In this document: piece after piece, positions 1 through 9,660 of the stretch
How positions within the stretch are numbered: position 1 is the first letter of the stretch
Layout of the letters: each line of letters opens with the position of its first letter
Source: Idiomarina ramblicola
GTDB taxonomy: Bacteria > Pseudomonadota > Gammaproteobacteria > Enterobacterales > Alteromonadaceae
Assembly: GCF_003987255.1 (NCBI RefSeq)
Contig: NZ_PIQC01000009.1
Coordinates: 1-64,000 of the forward strand
Length of the DNA stretch: 64,000 bases
Reading direction: 5' to 3'
Made by a program: the position numbers and the translations under genes
The notes under the pieces: model-generated
Seen by the model: only the letters and a program-made list of their open reading frames with translations
Told to the model about the DNA's origin: nothing
Database searches by the model: none

Positions 1-195
1 GTGATCTCGGTGAGCCTTTCAAGATCTTTTTTCGATCAAACGTTTCAACCGATTAAAAAACAATCTAGAGGGGATGAAAAGGCAATTAAAAGAACGTTTT
101 TAGAGCTATTTTGTTATTTTTTTGTGCTTTATTTGAACTGTTGTTATATTTGGACACTCTGATAGCAAGTGGACTCATTAAGGAGCTTCAACTTT
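1..195. other. Left edge, no supported gene
   Basis: No gene is supported here. One plus-strand frame is open from base 1 to 163, but it is AT-rich, has no ribosome binding site and translates to nothing recognisable. The stretch probably holds the promoter of the repeat protein that follows. The TAAGGAG at about 177-183 is that gene's ribosome binding site. Confidence 0.4.
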
Positions 196-984
196 ATGCG
201 CTGGAAATTAATAACGATTACTTGTTTGCTAGCTGCAACTTTAAACCCTGGCGCAATACGAACGATTAATGCTGCGACTTATGATAACAGCACACCAAGC
301 CCAACCTCCGATTTAAAACAGACTTACCGTAATATTATCGACAATCACTTACATAAAAACTTTTCAATCATGCGAACTGTTCGCATTTTAATTAATCATT
401 ATCCCGAACATGCAACCTATATTGTCAACGCCGCGTTTGATGTTCGAGAAAGCCGAATTAAAGCTATTGTAGTAGCAGCTATGCAGGCAGAGCCCGCAGT
501 GACCTATAACGTCATTGACGTTGCGTTAGCAAGATTCCCTCATCTAACCGAAACCCTAGTTGAAGCAGCTATTCAGACCGAACCAGCTTATATTGATGAT
601 ATTATTACGGTGGCATTAAAGCATCAGCCTGATACAGCAAACGCAATTATTCGCCAAGCTGTCGTTTCGCACCCCGACTTTACGGAGTCAGTGCTCCGCA
701 CGACAGCTAAAGAAGCTCCTAATTTTATGCTCTCGTCTATAATCGAGTCCATCAAAGCTTTACCAGACGCCGCAACCTCTTTGGTTGCAGTGCTTAAAGA
801 TTTTTTTGTCGGCGCTGAAGACAAAAAAACGCCTTATAAAATAACCAAAGAAGATTGGAATTTACTAATACTAGAAGCTAAACAATCTGGCGTTAGCCGG
901 GAAGAGCTCGAATGGTTAGTCAAAGAAGGCTACGTAGAGCAAGAGGCATTCGCTCAAGCATTTGATAATAAAGCAGTCTATTAA
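196..984 (+). CDS. Secreted helical-repeat protein, 15-residue tandem repeats
   Basis: I do not recognise a named family. The protein starts with a signal-peptide-like segment (basic MRWK, a hydrophobic run, likely cleavage near INAA-T). It then has about nine tandem 15-residue units in which a proline recurs at residues 70, 100, 115, 130, 145, 160, 175 and 190, with Glu in the expected place at 85. Each unit looks like a helix carrying a [VIL][IVL]xxA core, so an alpha-solenoid is a reasonable inference. A non-repeat tail of about 55 residues is charged. The frame is also open from a GTG at 169, but the TAAGGAG just upstream of the ATG at 196 favours 196. It converges on rplQ across a shared terminator. 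Function unknown; probably periplasmic. Confidence 0.8.
   Translation: MRWKLITITCLLAATLNPGAIRTINAATYDNSTPSPTSDLKQTYRNIIDNHLHKNFSIMRTVRILINHYPEHATYIVNAAFDVRESRIKAIVVAAMQAEPAVTYNVIDVALARFPHLTETLVEAAIQTEPAYIDDIITVALKHQPDTANAIIRQAVVSHPDFTESVLRTTAKEAPNFMLSSIIESIKALPDAATSLVAVLKDFFVGAEDKKTPYKITKEDWNLLILEAKQSGVSREELEWLVKEGYVEQEAFAQAFDNKAVY
403..807 (+). repeat. Nine 15-codon (45-bp) units encoding helical repeats
   Basis: Proline codons recur every 45 bp from 403 (units at 403, 493, 538, 583, 628, 673, 718 and 763; Glu replaces Pro at 448). The protein pattern is clear but the DNA of the units is strongly diverged, so this is an old repeat and not a recent slippage array. Confidence 0.85.
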
Positions 985-1012
985 AGCTGCTCCAATTTAG
1001 ATTACTTCCAAC

Positions 1013-1043
1013 AAAAAAGCCGACTGCAAGCAGTCGGCTTTTT
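1013..1043. terminator. Bidirectional rho-independent terminator
   Basis: A 9-bp perfect stem, GCCGACTGC/GCAGTCGGC, is flanked by an A-run on the left and a T-run on the right. It therefore works as an intrinsic terminator in both directions: for the repeat protein from the left, and for the spc-alpha operon ending at rplQ from the right. Confidence 0.9.
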
Positions 1044-1059
1044 AACTTTTTGAAGCTGT

Positions 1060-1461
1060 TTATTCCGTAACTTCTTCAGCTACTTCTTCAACTTCTTCTA
1101 CTTCTGGGCGACCAACTAATTCAATGTAAGCCATTGGAGCGTTATCACCTGTACGGAAGCCACACTTAATGATGCGAGTGTAACCACCTGGGCGTTCTTC
1201 ATAACGCGGGCCTAATTCATTAAACAGCTTGCCAACAACCTCTTTATCACGTGTGCGTGAGAACGCCAGACGACGATTTGCGACGCTGTCTTGTTTTGCC
1301 ATTGTGATCAACGGCTCAACAACGCGACGTAATTCTTTTGCCTTAGGCAAAGTCGTCTTGATGATCTCATGGCGCACCAAAGAGCTTGCCATGTTGCGGA
1401 ACATTGCCTGACGATGGCTGCTGTTTCGATTTAGTTGACGACCACTCTTACGATGGCGCAT
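1060..1461 (-). CDS. rplQ: Ribosomal protein L17
   Basis: L17 of the large subunit, last gene of the alpha operon. The start [20 protein letters not shown] is the family signature. At 133 aa it is slightly longer than E. coli L17 (127 aa) because of an acidic, low-complexity C-terminal tail rich in Glu and Val (about residues 120-133). It follows rpoA after 39 bp and is followed by the bidirectional terminator, so it closes the transcript. Confidence 0.98.
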   Translation of the reverse strand: MRHRKSGRQLNRNSSHRQAMFRNMASSLVRHEIIKTTLPKAKELRRVVEPLITMAKQDSVANRRLAFSRTRDKEVVGKLFNELGPRYEERPGGYTRIIKCGFRTGDNAPMAYIELVGRPEVEEVEEVAEEVTE

Positions 1462-1500
1462 ACCTATACCCTTCTCAGTAAATCTATTACTAAGGTGACC

Positions 1501-2490
1501 TTAGTCGTTATCAATTAAGCTGGCTGGTGGCCAGTTCTCAAGGCGCATGCCAAGAGACAAACCACGTGAAGCCAACACGTCTTTGATTTCAGTCAACGAC
1601 TTCTTACCCAAGTTCGGAGTTTTTAATAACTCGACCTCAGTGCGTTGAACTAAGTCACCAATGTACTGAATCGCTTCTGCTTTCAAGCAGTTCGCAGATC
1701 GAACAGTCAATTCCAAGTCGTCTACCGGACGCAGAAGGATCGGATCGAACTCCGGCTTCTCTTCTTTTTCCTCCGGTTCGCTGATATCTCGAAGTTCAAC
1801 AAAGGCATCCAGTTGTTCAGCTAAAATTGTAGCCGCGCGACGGATGGCTTCTTCTGGATCCAATGTACCATTGGTTTCCATTTCGATAACCAGCTTATCT
1901 AAGTCAGTGCGTTGTTCAACACGTGCCGCATCTACAGAATATGCAATGCGTTCTACCGGACTGAACGACGCGTCAACAAGTAGACGACCGATTGGACGTT
2001 CATCATCATCAGCTGACTGACGTGATGCCGCAGGCACGTAACCACGACCACGCTCAACTTTTACTCGCATAACGAGTTCATAGTCGCCTGTCAGATGACA
2101 GATAACGTGCTCAGGATTAACGATTTCCACATCACCATCGTGAGTGAAATCGCCTGCTGTTACAGGACCTGCTCCGGATTTATTCAAAGTCAAAGTCGCT
2201 TCGTCTTTACCTTCAACGCTGACTGCCAGCCCTTTCAGGTTCAACAAAACTTCAATGACATCTTCCTGAACGCCCTCTTTGCTGCTGTATTCGTGCAGCA
2301 CGCCATCGATTTCAACCTCAGTCACTGCACAGCCTGGCATTGACGACAGTAAAATGCGACGTAACGCATTACCTAGTGTATAACCAAAGCCGCGTTCCAG
2401 AGGCTCCAGTGTCACCTTGGCATGAGTCGGGCTGATTTGCTCGATGTCGACTAACCTCGGCTTTAGGAATTCGGTAACAGAACCCTGCAT
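1501..2490 (-). CDS. rpoA: RNA polymerase alpha subunit
   Basis: Alpha subunit of RNA polymerase, 329 aa, the usual length. The N-terminal domain (about 1-230) drives alpha dimerisation and beta/beta' assembly and includes [20 protein letters not shown]. An acidic linker ([13 protein letters not shown]) leads to the C-terminal domain, which contacts UP elements and activators; its helix-hairpin-helix [16 protein letters not shown] is visible. It lies 25 bp after rpsD and 39 bp before rplQ, so polymerase supply is tied to ribosome synthesis and to S4 feedback on the alpha operon. Confidence 0.99.
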   Translation of the reverse strand: MQGSVTEFLKPRLVDIEQISPTHAKVTLEPLERGFGYTLGNALRRILLSSMPGCAVTEVEIDGVLHEYSSKEGVQEDVIEVLLNLKGLAVSVEGKDEATLTLNKSGAGPVTAGDFTHDGDVEIVNPEHVICHLTGDYELVMRVKVERGRGYVPAASRQSADDDERPIGRLLVDASFSPVERIAYSVDAARVEQRTDLDKLVIEMETNGTLDPEEAIRRAATILAEQLDAFVELRDISEPEEKEEKPEFDPILLRPVDDLELTVRSANCLKAEAIQYIGDLVQRTEVELLKTPNLGKKSLTEIKDVLASRGLSLGMRLENWPPASLIDND

Positions 2491-2515
2491 TGTGTCCTCT
2501 CTCTATGCTTAAGCT

Positions 2516-3136
2516 TTACTTAGAGTAAAGCTCTACGATCAACTGTTCGTTAATTTCAGCAGACAAATCACTACGTTCTGGAAGACGTTTAAATGCACCT
2601 TCCAATTTGTTGTTGTCTACTTCTATCCAGACTGGCTTCTCACGCTGTTCTGCAAGTTCCAGTGCTGCTCCGATACGTGCCTGTTTCTTCGCTTTTTCAC
2701 GAACAGAAACGACATCTTCAGGACGAACCTTGAACGATGGAATGTTCACTACCTGACCATTCACAACAACTGCTTTGTGACTGACCAGCTGACGAGCTTC
2801 TGCGCGTGTTGACGCAAAACCCATGCGATACACTACGTTATCCAAGCGCTGTTCCAGCAACTGCAACAGGTTCTCACCGGTATTGCCTTTCAGTCGTGCA
2901 GCTTCTTTGTAGTAGTTACGAAATTGCTTTTCCAGTACGCCGTACATACGACGAACTTTCTGTTTCTCACGCAACTGAACACCGTAATCTGACAAACGAC
3001 CGCGACGCGCGCCGTGTTGTCCTGGTGCAGTTTCGATCTTACATTTAGAATCGATTGCGCGAACGCCGCTTTTCAGGAACAAATCTGTTCCTTCGCGACG
3101 GCTCAGCTTGAGCTTTGGACCCAAATATCTAGCCAT
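2516..3136 (-). CDS. rpsD: Ribosomal protein S4
   Basis: S4, a primary 16S rRNA binder and, in gammaproteobacteria, the translational repressor of its own alpha operon. 206 aa, standard length. It begins [20 protein letters not shown] and contains the S4 RNA-binding domain (about 96-160; [20 protein letters not shown]). Its predicted target is the pseudoknot leader of rpsM within this window. Lies between rpsK and rpoA with short gaps. Confidence 0.99.
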   Translation of the reverse strand: MARYLGPKLKLSRREGTDLFLKSGVRAIDSKCKIETAPGQHGARRGRLSDYGVQLREKQKVRRMYGVLEKQFRNYYKEAARLKGNTGENLLQLLEQRLDNVVYRMGFASTRAEARQLVSHKAVVVNGQVVNIPSFKVRPEDVVSVREKAKKQARIGAALELAEQREKPVWIEVDNNKLEGAFKRLPERSDLSAEINEQLIVELYSK

Positions 3137-3164
3137 GATCTTTCTCCAACTATCGATTCACGCC

Positions 3165-3554
3165 TTAAACGCGACGTTTCTTAGGCGGACGACAACCGTT
3201 GTGAGGAATCGGTGTCACATCGGTAATATTTGTGATTTTGTAACCAACGGCGTTCAGGGCACGAATCGATGATTCACGACCTGGGCCTGGACCATTCACA
3301 AATACTTCCAGGTTTTTCAGTCCGTATTCCTTCGCCATTTCACCTGCTCGTTCTGCTGCAACCTGTGCTGCGAACGGCGTTGATTTCCGTGAACCACGGA
3401 ACCCTGATCCACCTGCGGTAGCCCACGCTAGTGCGTTACCCTGGCGATCAGTAATGGTAATAATGGTGTTGTTGAAAGATGCATGCACGTGAGCCATGCC
3501 ATCGGCGACTTGCTTTTTAACGCGCTTTCGAGAGCGAGTTGGTGTTTTAGCCAT
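3165..3554 (-). CDS. rpsK: Ribosomal protein S11
   Basis: S11 of the 30S platform, 129 aa, standard length. The basic N-terminus ([13 protein letters not shown]) is followed by the conserved core [20 protein letters not shown] and the C-terminal signature [15 protein letters not shown]. Twelve bases downstream of rpsM in the alpha operon; co-translation with rpsM is likely. Confidence 0.99.
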   Translation of the reverse strand: MAKTPTRSRKRVKKQVADGMAHVHASFNNTIITITDRQGNALAWATAGGSGFRGSRKSTPFAAQVAAERAGEMAKEYGLKNLEVFVNGPGPGRESSIRALNAVGYKITNITDVTPIPHNGCRPPKKRRV

Positions 3555-3566
3555 TACTCAATCCCC

Positions 3567-3923
3567 CTATTTCTTAATTGGTTTGCGCGGACCTTTACGA
3601 GTGCGCGCATTTGTTTTAGTGCGCTGCCCACGTAGAGGTAAGCTACGACGATGACGAAGTCCACGGAAACACCCGAGGTCCATCAAACGTTTAATGTTCA
3701 TAGAAACTTCACGACGCAGATCACCTTCTACTGCGAATTTTGATACTGCGTCACGAAGCGCGTCCAGTTTGTCTTCTGACAATGAACCAATCTTAGTGTC
3801 TTCAGCGATACCCGTCGCAGCAAGAATCTGCTGTGAACGAGTACGGCCAACACCGTAGATTGCAGTCAAAGCTATGACTGCATGCTTATTGTCAGGAACG
3901 TTAATGCCAGCGATACGGGCCAC
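3567..3923 (-). CDS. rpsM: Ribosomal protein S13, GTG start
   Basis: S13 of the 30S head, 118 aa, the same length as in E. coli, starting [19 protein letters not shown]. Two GTG codons are in frame, at 3929 and 3923. The second is chosen: AAGGAG lies 8 bases upstream of it but only 2 bases from the first, and the family begins M-A-R-I-A-G. The GTG start is also embedded in a sequence closely resembling the E. coli alpha-operon S4-binding leader. First gene of the alpha operon proper; the tail [18 protein letters not shown] is typical. Confidence 0.98.
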   Translation of the reverse strand: MARIAGINVPDNKHAVIALTAIYGVGRTRSQQILAATGIAEDTKIGSLSEDKLDALRDAVSKFAVEGDLRREVSMNIKRLMDLGCFRGLRHRRSLPLRGQRTKTNARTRKGPRKPIKK

Positions 3924-3990
3924 TAACACGTCTCCTTAAGTTTGTAGGCTTCAGTTGAAAAGCCCGTTAGGATACTCAACCGATTGCCGA
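3915..3990 (-). promoter_or_regulatory. Alpha-operon leader, S4-binding pseudoknot (alpha_RBS)
   Basis: Read on the minus strand, the leader carries TTGAGTATCC, then ACGGGCTTTTCA, then AAGGAG and the GTG of rpsM. I recognise these blocks from the E. coli alpha-operon leader, where S4 traps the ribosome on a nested pseudoknot and represses rpsM, rpsK, rpsD and rplQ. The spacing of the blocks is similar. The exact fold and borders are inferred, not calculated. Confidence 0.8.
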
Positions 3991-4043
3991 ATTGCAAATA
4001 CTTCAAAGGCTGCGGCCGTTAAGCCGCTAGCCTTTCCTTCGAA

Positions 4044-4157
4044 TCAACCTTGTCGTTGTTTATGCTTAGCATCAGTGCAAATAACGCGAACTACACCGTT
4101 ACGCTTGATGATCTTGCAGTTACGACAGATTTTCTTCACGGAAGCACGAACTTTCAT
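4044..4157 (-). CDS. rpmJ: Ribosomal protein L36, zinc-ribbon form
   Basis: 37-aa L36, starting [20 protein letters not shown]. It keeps all four zinc ligands (Cys11, Cys14, Cys27, His32), so this is the zinc-binding C+ form, not the Zur-regulated C- paralogue known in some bacteria. It lies between secY (24 bp) and the alpha-operon leader, as in E. coli. Confidence 0.98.
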   Translation of the reverse strand: MKVRASVKKICRNCKIIKRNGVVRVICTDAKHKQRQG

Positions 4158-4181
4158 TGCTACTCTCCGTTCTACCCAATC

Positions 4182-5510
4182 TTACCGGCCGTAGCCTTTC
4201 AGATTGGCTTTTTTCAGGACAGAGTCATATTGATGCGACATCATATGAGTCTGAACCTGTGCCATAAAGTCCATGATAACAACAACGATAATCAATAGTG
4301 ATGTACCGCCAAAGTAGAATTGCACATTCCATGCAATCATCATGAACTCCGGAACCAAACAGACAAAGGTAATGTACAGTGCGCCTGCTAATGTTAAACG
4401 CGTCATTACTTTATCGATGTATCTTGAGGTTTGTTCACCTGGGCGAATCCCCGGAATAAACGCACCCGACTTCTTCAAGTTGTCAGCTGTTTCGCGAGGG
4501 TTAAATACCAACGCAGTATAGAAGAAACAGAAGAAGATTATCGCAGCCGCGTACAATAACACATATAACGGCTGACCGGGAGACAATGTCATCGATACCT
4601 GTTGCAAAAAGTCTGCAACCGCACCTTCACCAGAGCCAAACCAAGTGGCTATGGTACCCGGAAATAAAATAATGCTCGACGCAAAAATTGGTGGAATAAC
4701 ACCGGCCATATTAACTTTCAATGGCAAGTGCGTGCTTTGAGCAGCAAATACTTTACGACCTTGTTGACGTTTCGCATAGTTAACAACGATACGACGCTGA
4801 CCACGCTCTACGAAAACAACGAAATAAGTTACCGCTAAAACGACAACACCAATTAATAACAACAATAACAAGTGCAAGTCACCCTGACGCGCTTGTTCGG
4901 CCGTTTGACCGATAGCGGAAGGTAACCCTGCAACAATACCCACAAAGATCAGGATAGAGATACCGTTGCCTATACCACGCTCTGTTATTTGTTCACCTAA
5001 CCACATAAGGAACATGGTTCCTGTGACTAAGCTCACGATAGCAGTGAAATAGAAGCCGAAACCAGGGTCTATTACGAGCCCCGGCATTAAATTTGGTAAG
5101 CCTGTGGCTATACCAATCGACTGGAACGTTGCCAGTATTAAAGTACCCCACCGTGTATACTGGTTGATCTTGCGACGACCAGATTCACCTTCTTTCTTAA
5201 GCTCAGCCAAGCGCGGATGTACCACACTAGCCAACTGCATAATAATCGAAGCCGAAATATACGGCATAATACCTAACGCAAATACTGACGCACGTTCTAA
5301 GGCACCACCGCTGAACATGTTAAACATGGCAACGATGGTATCTTTCTGCTGCTCGAATAACTGAGCTAATACAGCGGCATCAATACCAGGAATAGGCACA
5401 AAGGAGCCCGCTCGGAAAACGATAATCGCTCCTAACACAAACAGCAGGCGACGCTTAAGTTCCGACAAGCCACCTTGCGCTCGATTTGATTCCAATCCTG
5501 GTTTAGCCAT
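4182..5510 (-). CDS. secY: Protein translocase subunit SecY
   Basis: Channel subunit of the SecYEG translocon in the inner membrane, 442 aa with about ten hydrophobic segments. Visible markers: the plug/TM2 region ([20 protein letters not shown]), [11 protein letters not shown], the cytoplasmic loop [19 protein letters not shown], and [20 protein letters not shown] followed by [10 protein letters not shown]. It follows rplO with 5 bp between and precedes rpmJ, the standard spc order. Confidence 0.99.
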   Translation of the reverse strand: MAKPGLESNRAQGGLSELKRRLLFVLGAIIVFRAGSFVPIPGIDAAVLAQLFEQQKDTIVAMFNMFSGGALERASVFALGIMPYISASIIMQLASVVHPRLAELKKEGESGRRKINQYTRWGTLILATFQSIGIATGLPNLMPGLVIDPGFGFYFTAIVSLVTGTMFLMWLGEQITERGIGNGISILIFVGIVAGLPSAIGQTAEQARQGDLHLLLLLLIGVVVLAVTYFVVFVERGQRRIVVNYAKRQQGRKVFAAQSTHLPLKVNMAGVIPPIFASSIILFPGTIATWFGSGEGAVADFLQQVSMTLSPGQPLYVLLYAAAIIFFCFFYTALVFNPRETADNLKKSGAFIPGIRPGEQTSRYIDKVMTRLTLAGALYITFVCLVPEFMMIAWNVQFYFGGTSLLIIVVVIMDFMAQVQTHMMSHQYDSVLKKANLKGYGR

Positions 5511-5515
5511 TTGCT

Positions 5516-5950
5516 CTATCCTTCGATTTTGCCGCCAGCAGCTTCAATAGCTTCGCGAGCGCCTTTGGTGACTTTAAGACCTTTTACAGTCACAGCACGA
5601 CTTAATTCACCTGATTTGATGACTTTAGCGTGTAGTACGTTCTTGCGAACGAGACCTGCTGCTTTCAAAGTCGCCAGTTCAACGGTATCACCGCTAACTT
5701 TCGCGATTTCTGCCAAGTTTACTTCTGCAGTGACCATAGCCTTGCGAGAAGTAAAACCAAATTTTGGCAGACGACGCTGAATTGGCATTTGTCCACCTTC
5801 GAAACCTGGCTTAACGGTACCACCAGAGCGAGATTTCTGCCCTTTGTGACCACGTCCGCCAGTCTTTCCAAGACCAGAACCAATACCACGTCCAACGCGC
5901 TTTTTGCTGCTTTTTGCACCAGGTGCGGGAGCAAGTGTATTAAGATCCAT
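5516..5950 (-). CDS. rplO: Ribosomal protein L15
   Basis: L15, a late 50S assembly protein, 144 aa as in E. coli. The Gly/Lys/Arg-rich N-terminal arm ([20 protein letters not shown]) and the [17 protein letters not shown] motif are diagnostic. Start codon is 3 bp after the rpmD stop; secY follows after 5 bp. Confidence 0.99.
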   Translation of the reverse strand: MDLNTLAPAPGAKSSKKRVGRGIGSGLGKTGGRGHKGQKSRSGGTVKPGFEGGQMPIQRRLPKFGFTSRKAMVTAEVNLAEIAKVSGDTVELATLKAAGLVRKNVLHAKVIKSGELSRAVTVKGLKVTKGAREAIEAAGGKIEG

Positions 5951-5953
5951 GCG

Positions 5954-6136
5954 TTATCCCTCCACCTTTATCATGTAATTAACTCGGTTCACCATACCGC
6001 GGACTGCAGCAGTGTCTTCCAACTCTACTGTGTGACCAATGCGGCGGAGACCCAAGCCACGTAGTGTAGCTTTATGCTTCGGCAAACGACCGATAGAGCT
6101 ACGCGTCTGTGTTACTTTGATTGTCTTATTCGCCAT
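5954..6136 (-). CDS. rpmD: Ribosomal protein L30
   Basis: L30, 60 aa (59 in E. coli). Contains the family core [20 protein letters not shown] and [15 protein letters not shown]. Sits between rpsE (6 bp) and rplO (3 bp). Confidence 0.98.
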   Translation of the reverse strand: MANKTIKVTQTRSSIGRLPKHKATLRGLGLRRIGHTVELEDTAAVRGMVNRVNYMIKVEG

Positions 6137-6142
6137 TGTTCA

Positions 6143-6643
6143 CTACCCCAGTATTTCGTCAACGCGCAATCCACGCTTCGCCGCAACTTGCTCCGGCGAT
6201 TTCATGCCGTTCAACGCTTTGATAGTCGCGCGAACAACGTTGATTGGGTTGGTTGAACCATATGCTTTTGACAGCACGTTATGAACACCTGAAACTTCCA
6301 GAACCGCACGCATTGCACCACCAGCGATGATACCCGTACCTTCTGAAGCAGGTTGCATGTATACCTGTGAACCTGAATGACGTCCTTTAACAGGATGCTG
6401 TAAAGTTTCGCCTTTCAGTTGAACGGTAACCATATTGCGACGTGCTTTTTCCATTGCTTTTTGAATAGCAGCGGGTACTTCACGCGCTTTACCATAACCA
6501 AAACCGACTTTACCTTTACCGTCGCCAACCACAGTCAGTGCAGTGAAGCTAAAGATACGACCACCTTTAACAACTTTTGCTACACGATTAACTGTGATCA
6601 ACTTCTCTATCAGTTCACCGGTTTGAGCTTCTACATTTGCCAT
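6143..6643 (-). CDS. rpsE: Ribosomal protein S5
   Basis: S5, 166 aa, an accuracy-determining protein of the 30S body. The N-terminal double-stranded-RNA-binding domain includes [20 protein letters not shown] and [14 protein letters not shown]; the C-terminal half includes [19 protein letters not shown]. Residues of the loop linked to spectinomycin resistance (around VKGGR) look ordinary. rplR upstream ends 9 bp away. Confidence 0.99.
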   Translation of the reverse strand: MANVEAQTGELIEKLITVNRVAKVVKGGRIFSFTALTVVGDGKGKVGFGYGKAREVPAAIQKAMEKARRNMVTVQLKGETLQHPVKGRHSGSQVYMQPASEGTGIIAGGAMRAVLEVSGVHNVLSKAYGSTNPINVVRATIKALNGMKSPEQVAAKRGLRVDEILG

Positions 6644-6652
6644 GTTCGTCTC

Positions 6653-7006
6653 CTAGAACTGAAGTCCGGCTTCACGAGCTGCGTCCGCTAATGCGGCTAC
6701 GCGACCGTGGTATTTAAAACCACTACGATCGAAAGATACGCTTTTAACGCCTTTTTCAATCGCACGTTCAGCGATAGTTTTGCCCACGACTTTGGCTGCG
6801 TCTACATTACCTGTAGATTTAAGCCCTTCGCGAACACTTTTCTCTGCAGTCGATGCGGCTGCCAGCACTTCAGAACCGTTAGGTGCGATCAACTGTGCGT
6901 AAATATGCCGTGGTGTACGGTGAACGACCAGGCGATTTGCACCCAACTCTTTAATTTGTTTACGTGCGCGAGTAGCACGACGTAAGCGAGCTGCTTTATT
7001 GTCCAT
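6653..7006 (-). CDS. rplR: Ribosomal protein L18
   Basis: L18, which carries 5S rRNA into the 50S central protuberance together with L5. 117 aa, the E. coli length. The basic N-terminus ([16 protein letters not shown]), [20 protein letters not shown] and the end [20 protein letters not shown] are typical. Confidence 0.99.
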   Translation of the reverse strand: MDNKAARLRRATRARKQIKELGANRLVVHRTPRHIYAQLIAPNGSEVLAAASTAEKSVREGLKSTGNVDAAKVVGKTIAERAIEKGVKSVSFDRSGFKYHGRVAALADAAREAGLQF

Positions 7007-7015
7007 CGTATTACC

Positions 7016-7549
7016 CTACTTTTTCTTGGCTTCTTTACGGCGCACTTGCTCGTCAGCATAACGAACACCTTTGCCTTTATAAGGCTCAGGTTTACGATAT
7101 GCACGAATGTTAGCGGCAACTTGACCGACTAACTGCTTATCTGCACCTTTAACGACGACTTCAGTCTGAGTCGGAGTATCGATTGTGATTCCTTCTGGAA
7201 TCTCGAACTCCACAGGATGCGAGAAGCCTAGCGTCAGGTTCAGTTTTTTACCTTGTGCTTGCGCACGGTAACCAACACCCATCAACTGTAACTTACGTTC
7301 GAATCCTTTAGTGACTCCGACCACCATGTTTTGCAACAATGCGCGAGCCGTACCAGCTTGAGCAGTTGAGTTAGCAACACCTTCGCGGGCGTTAGTGCGT
7401 AACTCACTCTCTTCTTTTACCAGTTCAACTGCATTATTAACAACACGACTCAGCGAGCCTTGGGCACCTTTAATCGTGACTTCCTGGCCATTTAGCGTAA
7501 CTTCAACGCCAGCAGGAATTTCAATGGGTGCTTTAGCAACACGTGACAT
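7016..7549 (-). CDS. rplF: Ribosomal protein L6
   Basis: L6, near the factor-binding stalk base, 177 aa as in E. coli. Two repeated domains; the C-terminal one contains [20 protein letters not shown], and the C-terminal signature [16 protein letters not shown] is present. The upstream AGGAGGTAGGAAATG shape gives a strong ribosome binding site. Confidence 0.99.
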   Translation of the reverse strand: MSRVAKAPIEIPAGVEVTLNGQEVTIKGAQGSLSRVVNNAVELVKEESELRTNAREGVANSTAQAGTARALLQNMVVGVTKGFERKLQLMGVGYRAQAQGKKLNLTLGFSHPVEFEIPEGITIDTPTQTEVVVKGADKQLVGQVAANIRAYRKPEPYKGKGVRYADEQVRRKEAKKK

Positions 7550-7563
7550 TTCCTACCTCCTAA

Positions 7564-7956
7564 TTACGCTACGTAACCGATGATTTCGCCACCAAGACCA
7601 GCTTGGCGAGCGGCACGATCAGTCATCAGGCCTTTAGACGTCGAAACTACTGCGATGCCAAGGCCACCCATTACGTTAGGCAACTCGTTGCGTTTCTTAT
7701 AGATACGCAAACCAGGGCGACTAACGCGCTCGATTGATTCGATTACTGGCTTGCCTTCGAAATATTTCAATTCGACTTCAAGCTCAGGTTTAACAGTACT
7801 CTCGGCACTGTAACCAGTAATAAAACCCTCTTCTTTCAGAACTTGAGCAATCGCCACTTTCTGCTTAGAAGACGGCATTTTAACCGTTACTTTATTAGCA
7901 CCTTGAGCGTTGCGAATGCGTGTGAACATATCCGCAATTGGATCTTGCATGCTCAT
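7564..7956 (-). CDS. rpsH: Ribosomal protein S8
   Basis: S8, a primary 16S binder and the known translational repressor of the spc operon in E. coli. 130 aa, starting [20 protein letters not shown]. The C-terminal signature [12 protein letters not shown] and [20 protein letters not shown] is complete. Its regulatory target in E. coli is the rplX-rplE junction; the matching junction here is near 8795-8865. Confidence 0.99.
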   Translation of the reverse strand: MSMQDPIADMFTRIRNAQGANKVTVKMPSSKQKVAIAQVLKEEGFITGYSAESTVKPELEVELKYFEGKPVIESIERVSRPGLRIYKKRNELPNVMGGLGIAVVSTSKGLMTDRAARQAGLGGEIIGYVA

Positions 7957-7982
7957 ATTTGCTTTCTCCCGTGATTCGTGGC

Positions 7983-8288
7983 TTACCAGCTAGCTTTTTT
8001 CAAGCCAGGAATTTCACCGCGCATCGCCATCTCACGGACCTTGATTCGGCTCATACCGAATTTACGAAGGAAACCATGAGGACGACCAGTTATACGACAA
8101 CGGTTACGTTGACGCGTCGGACTGGCATCACGTGGGAGCTGTTGCAACTTAAGTACGGCTTCCCAACGCTCTTCGTCTGATGCTTTAGGGTCATTAATGA
8201 CCGTTTTCAGTGCGTTGCGTTTTTCTGCGTATTTTGAAGCGATTTTAGCTCGCTTCACGTCACGCGCTTTCATTGACTGTTTTGCCAT
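7983..8288 (-). CDS. rpsN: Ribosomal protein S14, zinc-free form
   Basis: S14 of the 30S head, 101 aa. This is the long C- form, which lacks the CxxC zinc ribbon; it has the signature [20 protein letters not shown]. Starts [17 protein letters not shown]. Lies between rplE and rpsH. Confidence 0.99.
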   Translation of the reverse strand: MAKQSMKARDVKRAKIASKYAEKRNALKTVINDPKASDEERWEAVLKLQQLPRDASPTRQRNRCRITGRPHGFLRKFGMSRIKVREMAMRGEIPGLKKASW

Positions 8289-8299
8289 AACTCTACACC

Positions 8300-8839
8300 T
8301 TACTTTCTGAACGGGAAGTTAAAGGCAGCTAGCAAAGCACGAGCTTCGTCATCTGTGCCAGCATTTGTGGTAATGGTGATATCCAGACCACGTACCTTGT
8401 CGACTTTGTCATAGTCGACTTCCGGAAAGATGATCTGCTCACGAACACCCATGCTGTAATTACCACGGCCATCGAACGATTTAGCGTTCAAGCCACGGAA
8501 GTCACGGATACGTGGGATTGCAATCGAAATTAAGCGTTGCAAAAAGTCCCACATGCGCTCGCCGCGCAGAGTTACTTTACAGCCAATCGGGAAGCCTTCA
8601 CGGACTTTGAAACCGGCGACAGACTTGCGTGCCACAGTACGAATAGGCTTTTGACCAGAGATAGCCTCTAGGTCAGCCACTGCGTTATCAAGTACTTTTT
8701 TGTCAGCCAGAGCTTCACCAACACCCATGTTAAGGGTGATCTTTTCAATCCGAGGGACTTGCATGACGCTGTTGTAGCTGAACTCTTTCATCAGTCCAGG
8801 AACTACCGATTCTCTATAAAAATCATGCAGTTTCGCCAT
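8300..8839 (-). CDS. rplE: Ribosomal protein L5
   Basis: L5, the 5S rRNA binder of the central protuberance, 179 aa as in E. coli. Starts [34 protein letters not shown] and [19 protein letters not shown] are conserved. The junction with rplX and the first codons resemble the E. coli stretch bound by S8 in spc-operon feedback (TGGAGTTTT before ATGGCGAAACTGCATGAT). I could not confirm the fold, so S8 control is an inference. Confidence 0.99.
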   Translation of the reverse strand: MAKLHDFYRESVVPGLMKEFSYNSVMQVPRIEKITLNMGVGEALADKKVLDNAVADLEAISGQKPIRTVARKSVAGFKVREGFPIGCKVTLRGERMWDFLQRLISIAIPRIRDFRGLNAKSFDGRGNYSMGVREQIIFPEVDYDKVDKVRGLDITITTNAGTDDEARALLAAFNFPFRK

Positions 8840-8859
8840 CGTAAAACTCCAAGTTTGAA

Positions 8860-9174
8860 TTAAATGATTGCGTTGTTCGATTTGAAGAAGCGAACTTTCT
8901 TGCCATCTTCAATACGAAATCCAACACGATCTGCTTTACCTGTCTCTGGGTTAAGGATCGCTACGTTCGAAATGTGGATTGCTGCTTCTTGTTCAACGAT
9001 GCCACCAGATTCACCTAGAGCCGGATTTGGCTTTTGATGTTTCTTGACTACGTTGACGCCTTCCACGATCACGCGATCTTTATCGGTAAGAACTTTAAGG
9101 ACTTTGCCTTGCTTGCCCTTGTCCTTACCTGCCAGGACGACTACTTCGTCATCACGTTTAATTTTTGCCGCCAT
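8860..9174 (-). CDS. rplX: Ribosomal protein L24
   Basis: L24, an assembly-initiating 50S protein, 104 aa. The KOW motif is visible near the N-terminus ([20 protein letters not shown]), followed by [16 protein letters not shown]. Ten bases downstream of rplN in the spc operon. Confidence 0.99.
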   Translation of the reverse strand: MAAKIKRDDEVVVLAGKDKGKQGKVLKVLTDKDRVIVEGVNVVKKHQKPNPALGESGGIVEQEAAIHISNVAILNPETGKADRVGFRIEDGKKVRFFKSNNAII

Positions 9175-9184
9175 AATTGACTCC

Positions 9185-9553
9185 TTATAGTACTTCTGGT
9201 GCCAGCGAGATAATCTTCATAAACTGCTCTGAACGCAGTTCACGAGTTACCGGCCCGAAAATACGTGTGCCAATGGGCTGTTGGTTGTTATTCAACAACA
9301 CAGCCGCGTTGCGGTCAAAACGGATGACCGACCCGTCTTGTCGACGGACGCCTTTTCTGGTGCGAACGACCACCGCATTCACTACATCGCCTTTCTTCAC
9401 CTTACCGCGCGGAATTGCTTCCTTGACAGTAACTTTGATGATATCGCCGATGTTTGCGTAGCGACGGTGCGAACCACCTAGAACCTTAATACATTGTACG
9501 CTGCGCGCGCCGGAGTTATCGGCAACGTCCAGGGTAGTTTGCATTTGGATCAT
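9185..9553 (-). CDS. rplN: Ribosomal protein L14
   Basis: L14, 122 aa, starting [20 protein letters not shown] with the family signature [20 protein letters not shown]. It is the first gene of the spc operon. Normally it follows rpsQ; here rpsQ is about 7.7 kb away beyond the Mrp-porin block, so rplN depends on its own promoter (the -10 at 9635-9640). Confidence 0.99.
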   Translation of the reverse strand: MIQMQTTLDVADNSGARSVQCIKVLGGSHRRYANIGDIIKVTVKEAIPRGKVKKGDVVNAVVVRTRKGVRRQDGSVIRFDRNAAVLLNNNQQPIGTRIFGPVTRELRSEQFMKIISLAPEVL

Positions 9554-9572
9554 TTCAGTGCCCCGCTTAGTT

Positions 9573-9595
9573 AAAAAAACAGACCCTCTCGGGTC
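9573..9595 (-). terminator. Attenuator-like hairpin in the rplN leader
   Basis: On the minus strand GACCC-GAGA-GGGTC (GNRA loop) is followed by TG and seven Ts, 20 bases before rplN. It lies downstream of the predicted spc promoter, so it would act on the leader transcript. The stem is only 5 bp. Conditional attenuation and a decayed terminator are both possible. Confidence 0.5.
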
Positions 9596-9626
9596 GTGCT
9601 GCCTTTGGTTTTTCCCTTATAAAAAG

Positions 9627-9660
9627 GGCCGCGAATTGTAACAGATAAAATTTAGGAGTG
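9627..9660 (-). promoter_or_regulatory. spc operon promoter (Pspc)
   Basis: On the minus strand TGTTACAAT gives a -10 of TACAAT (9635-9640) followed by TCGCGGCC, a GC-rich discriminator of the kind found at stringently controlled ribosomal promoters. The string AATTCGCGGCC is identical to that at the S10 promoter. The -35 region is poor. The E. coli spc operon also has its own promoter at this position. Confidence 0.65.

Noticed and set aside
1-163. Open plus-strand frame starting with GTG at the window edge
   Set aside because: AT-rich, no ribosome binding site visible, and its protein looks random. It could be the end of a gene only if sequence left of the window shows so.
8795-8865. S8-binding site at rplX-rplE
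   Set aside because: The bases resemble the E. coli region, but much of that is shared coding sequence, and I could not confirm the helix and internal loop by eye. Not listed as a feature.
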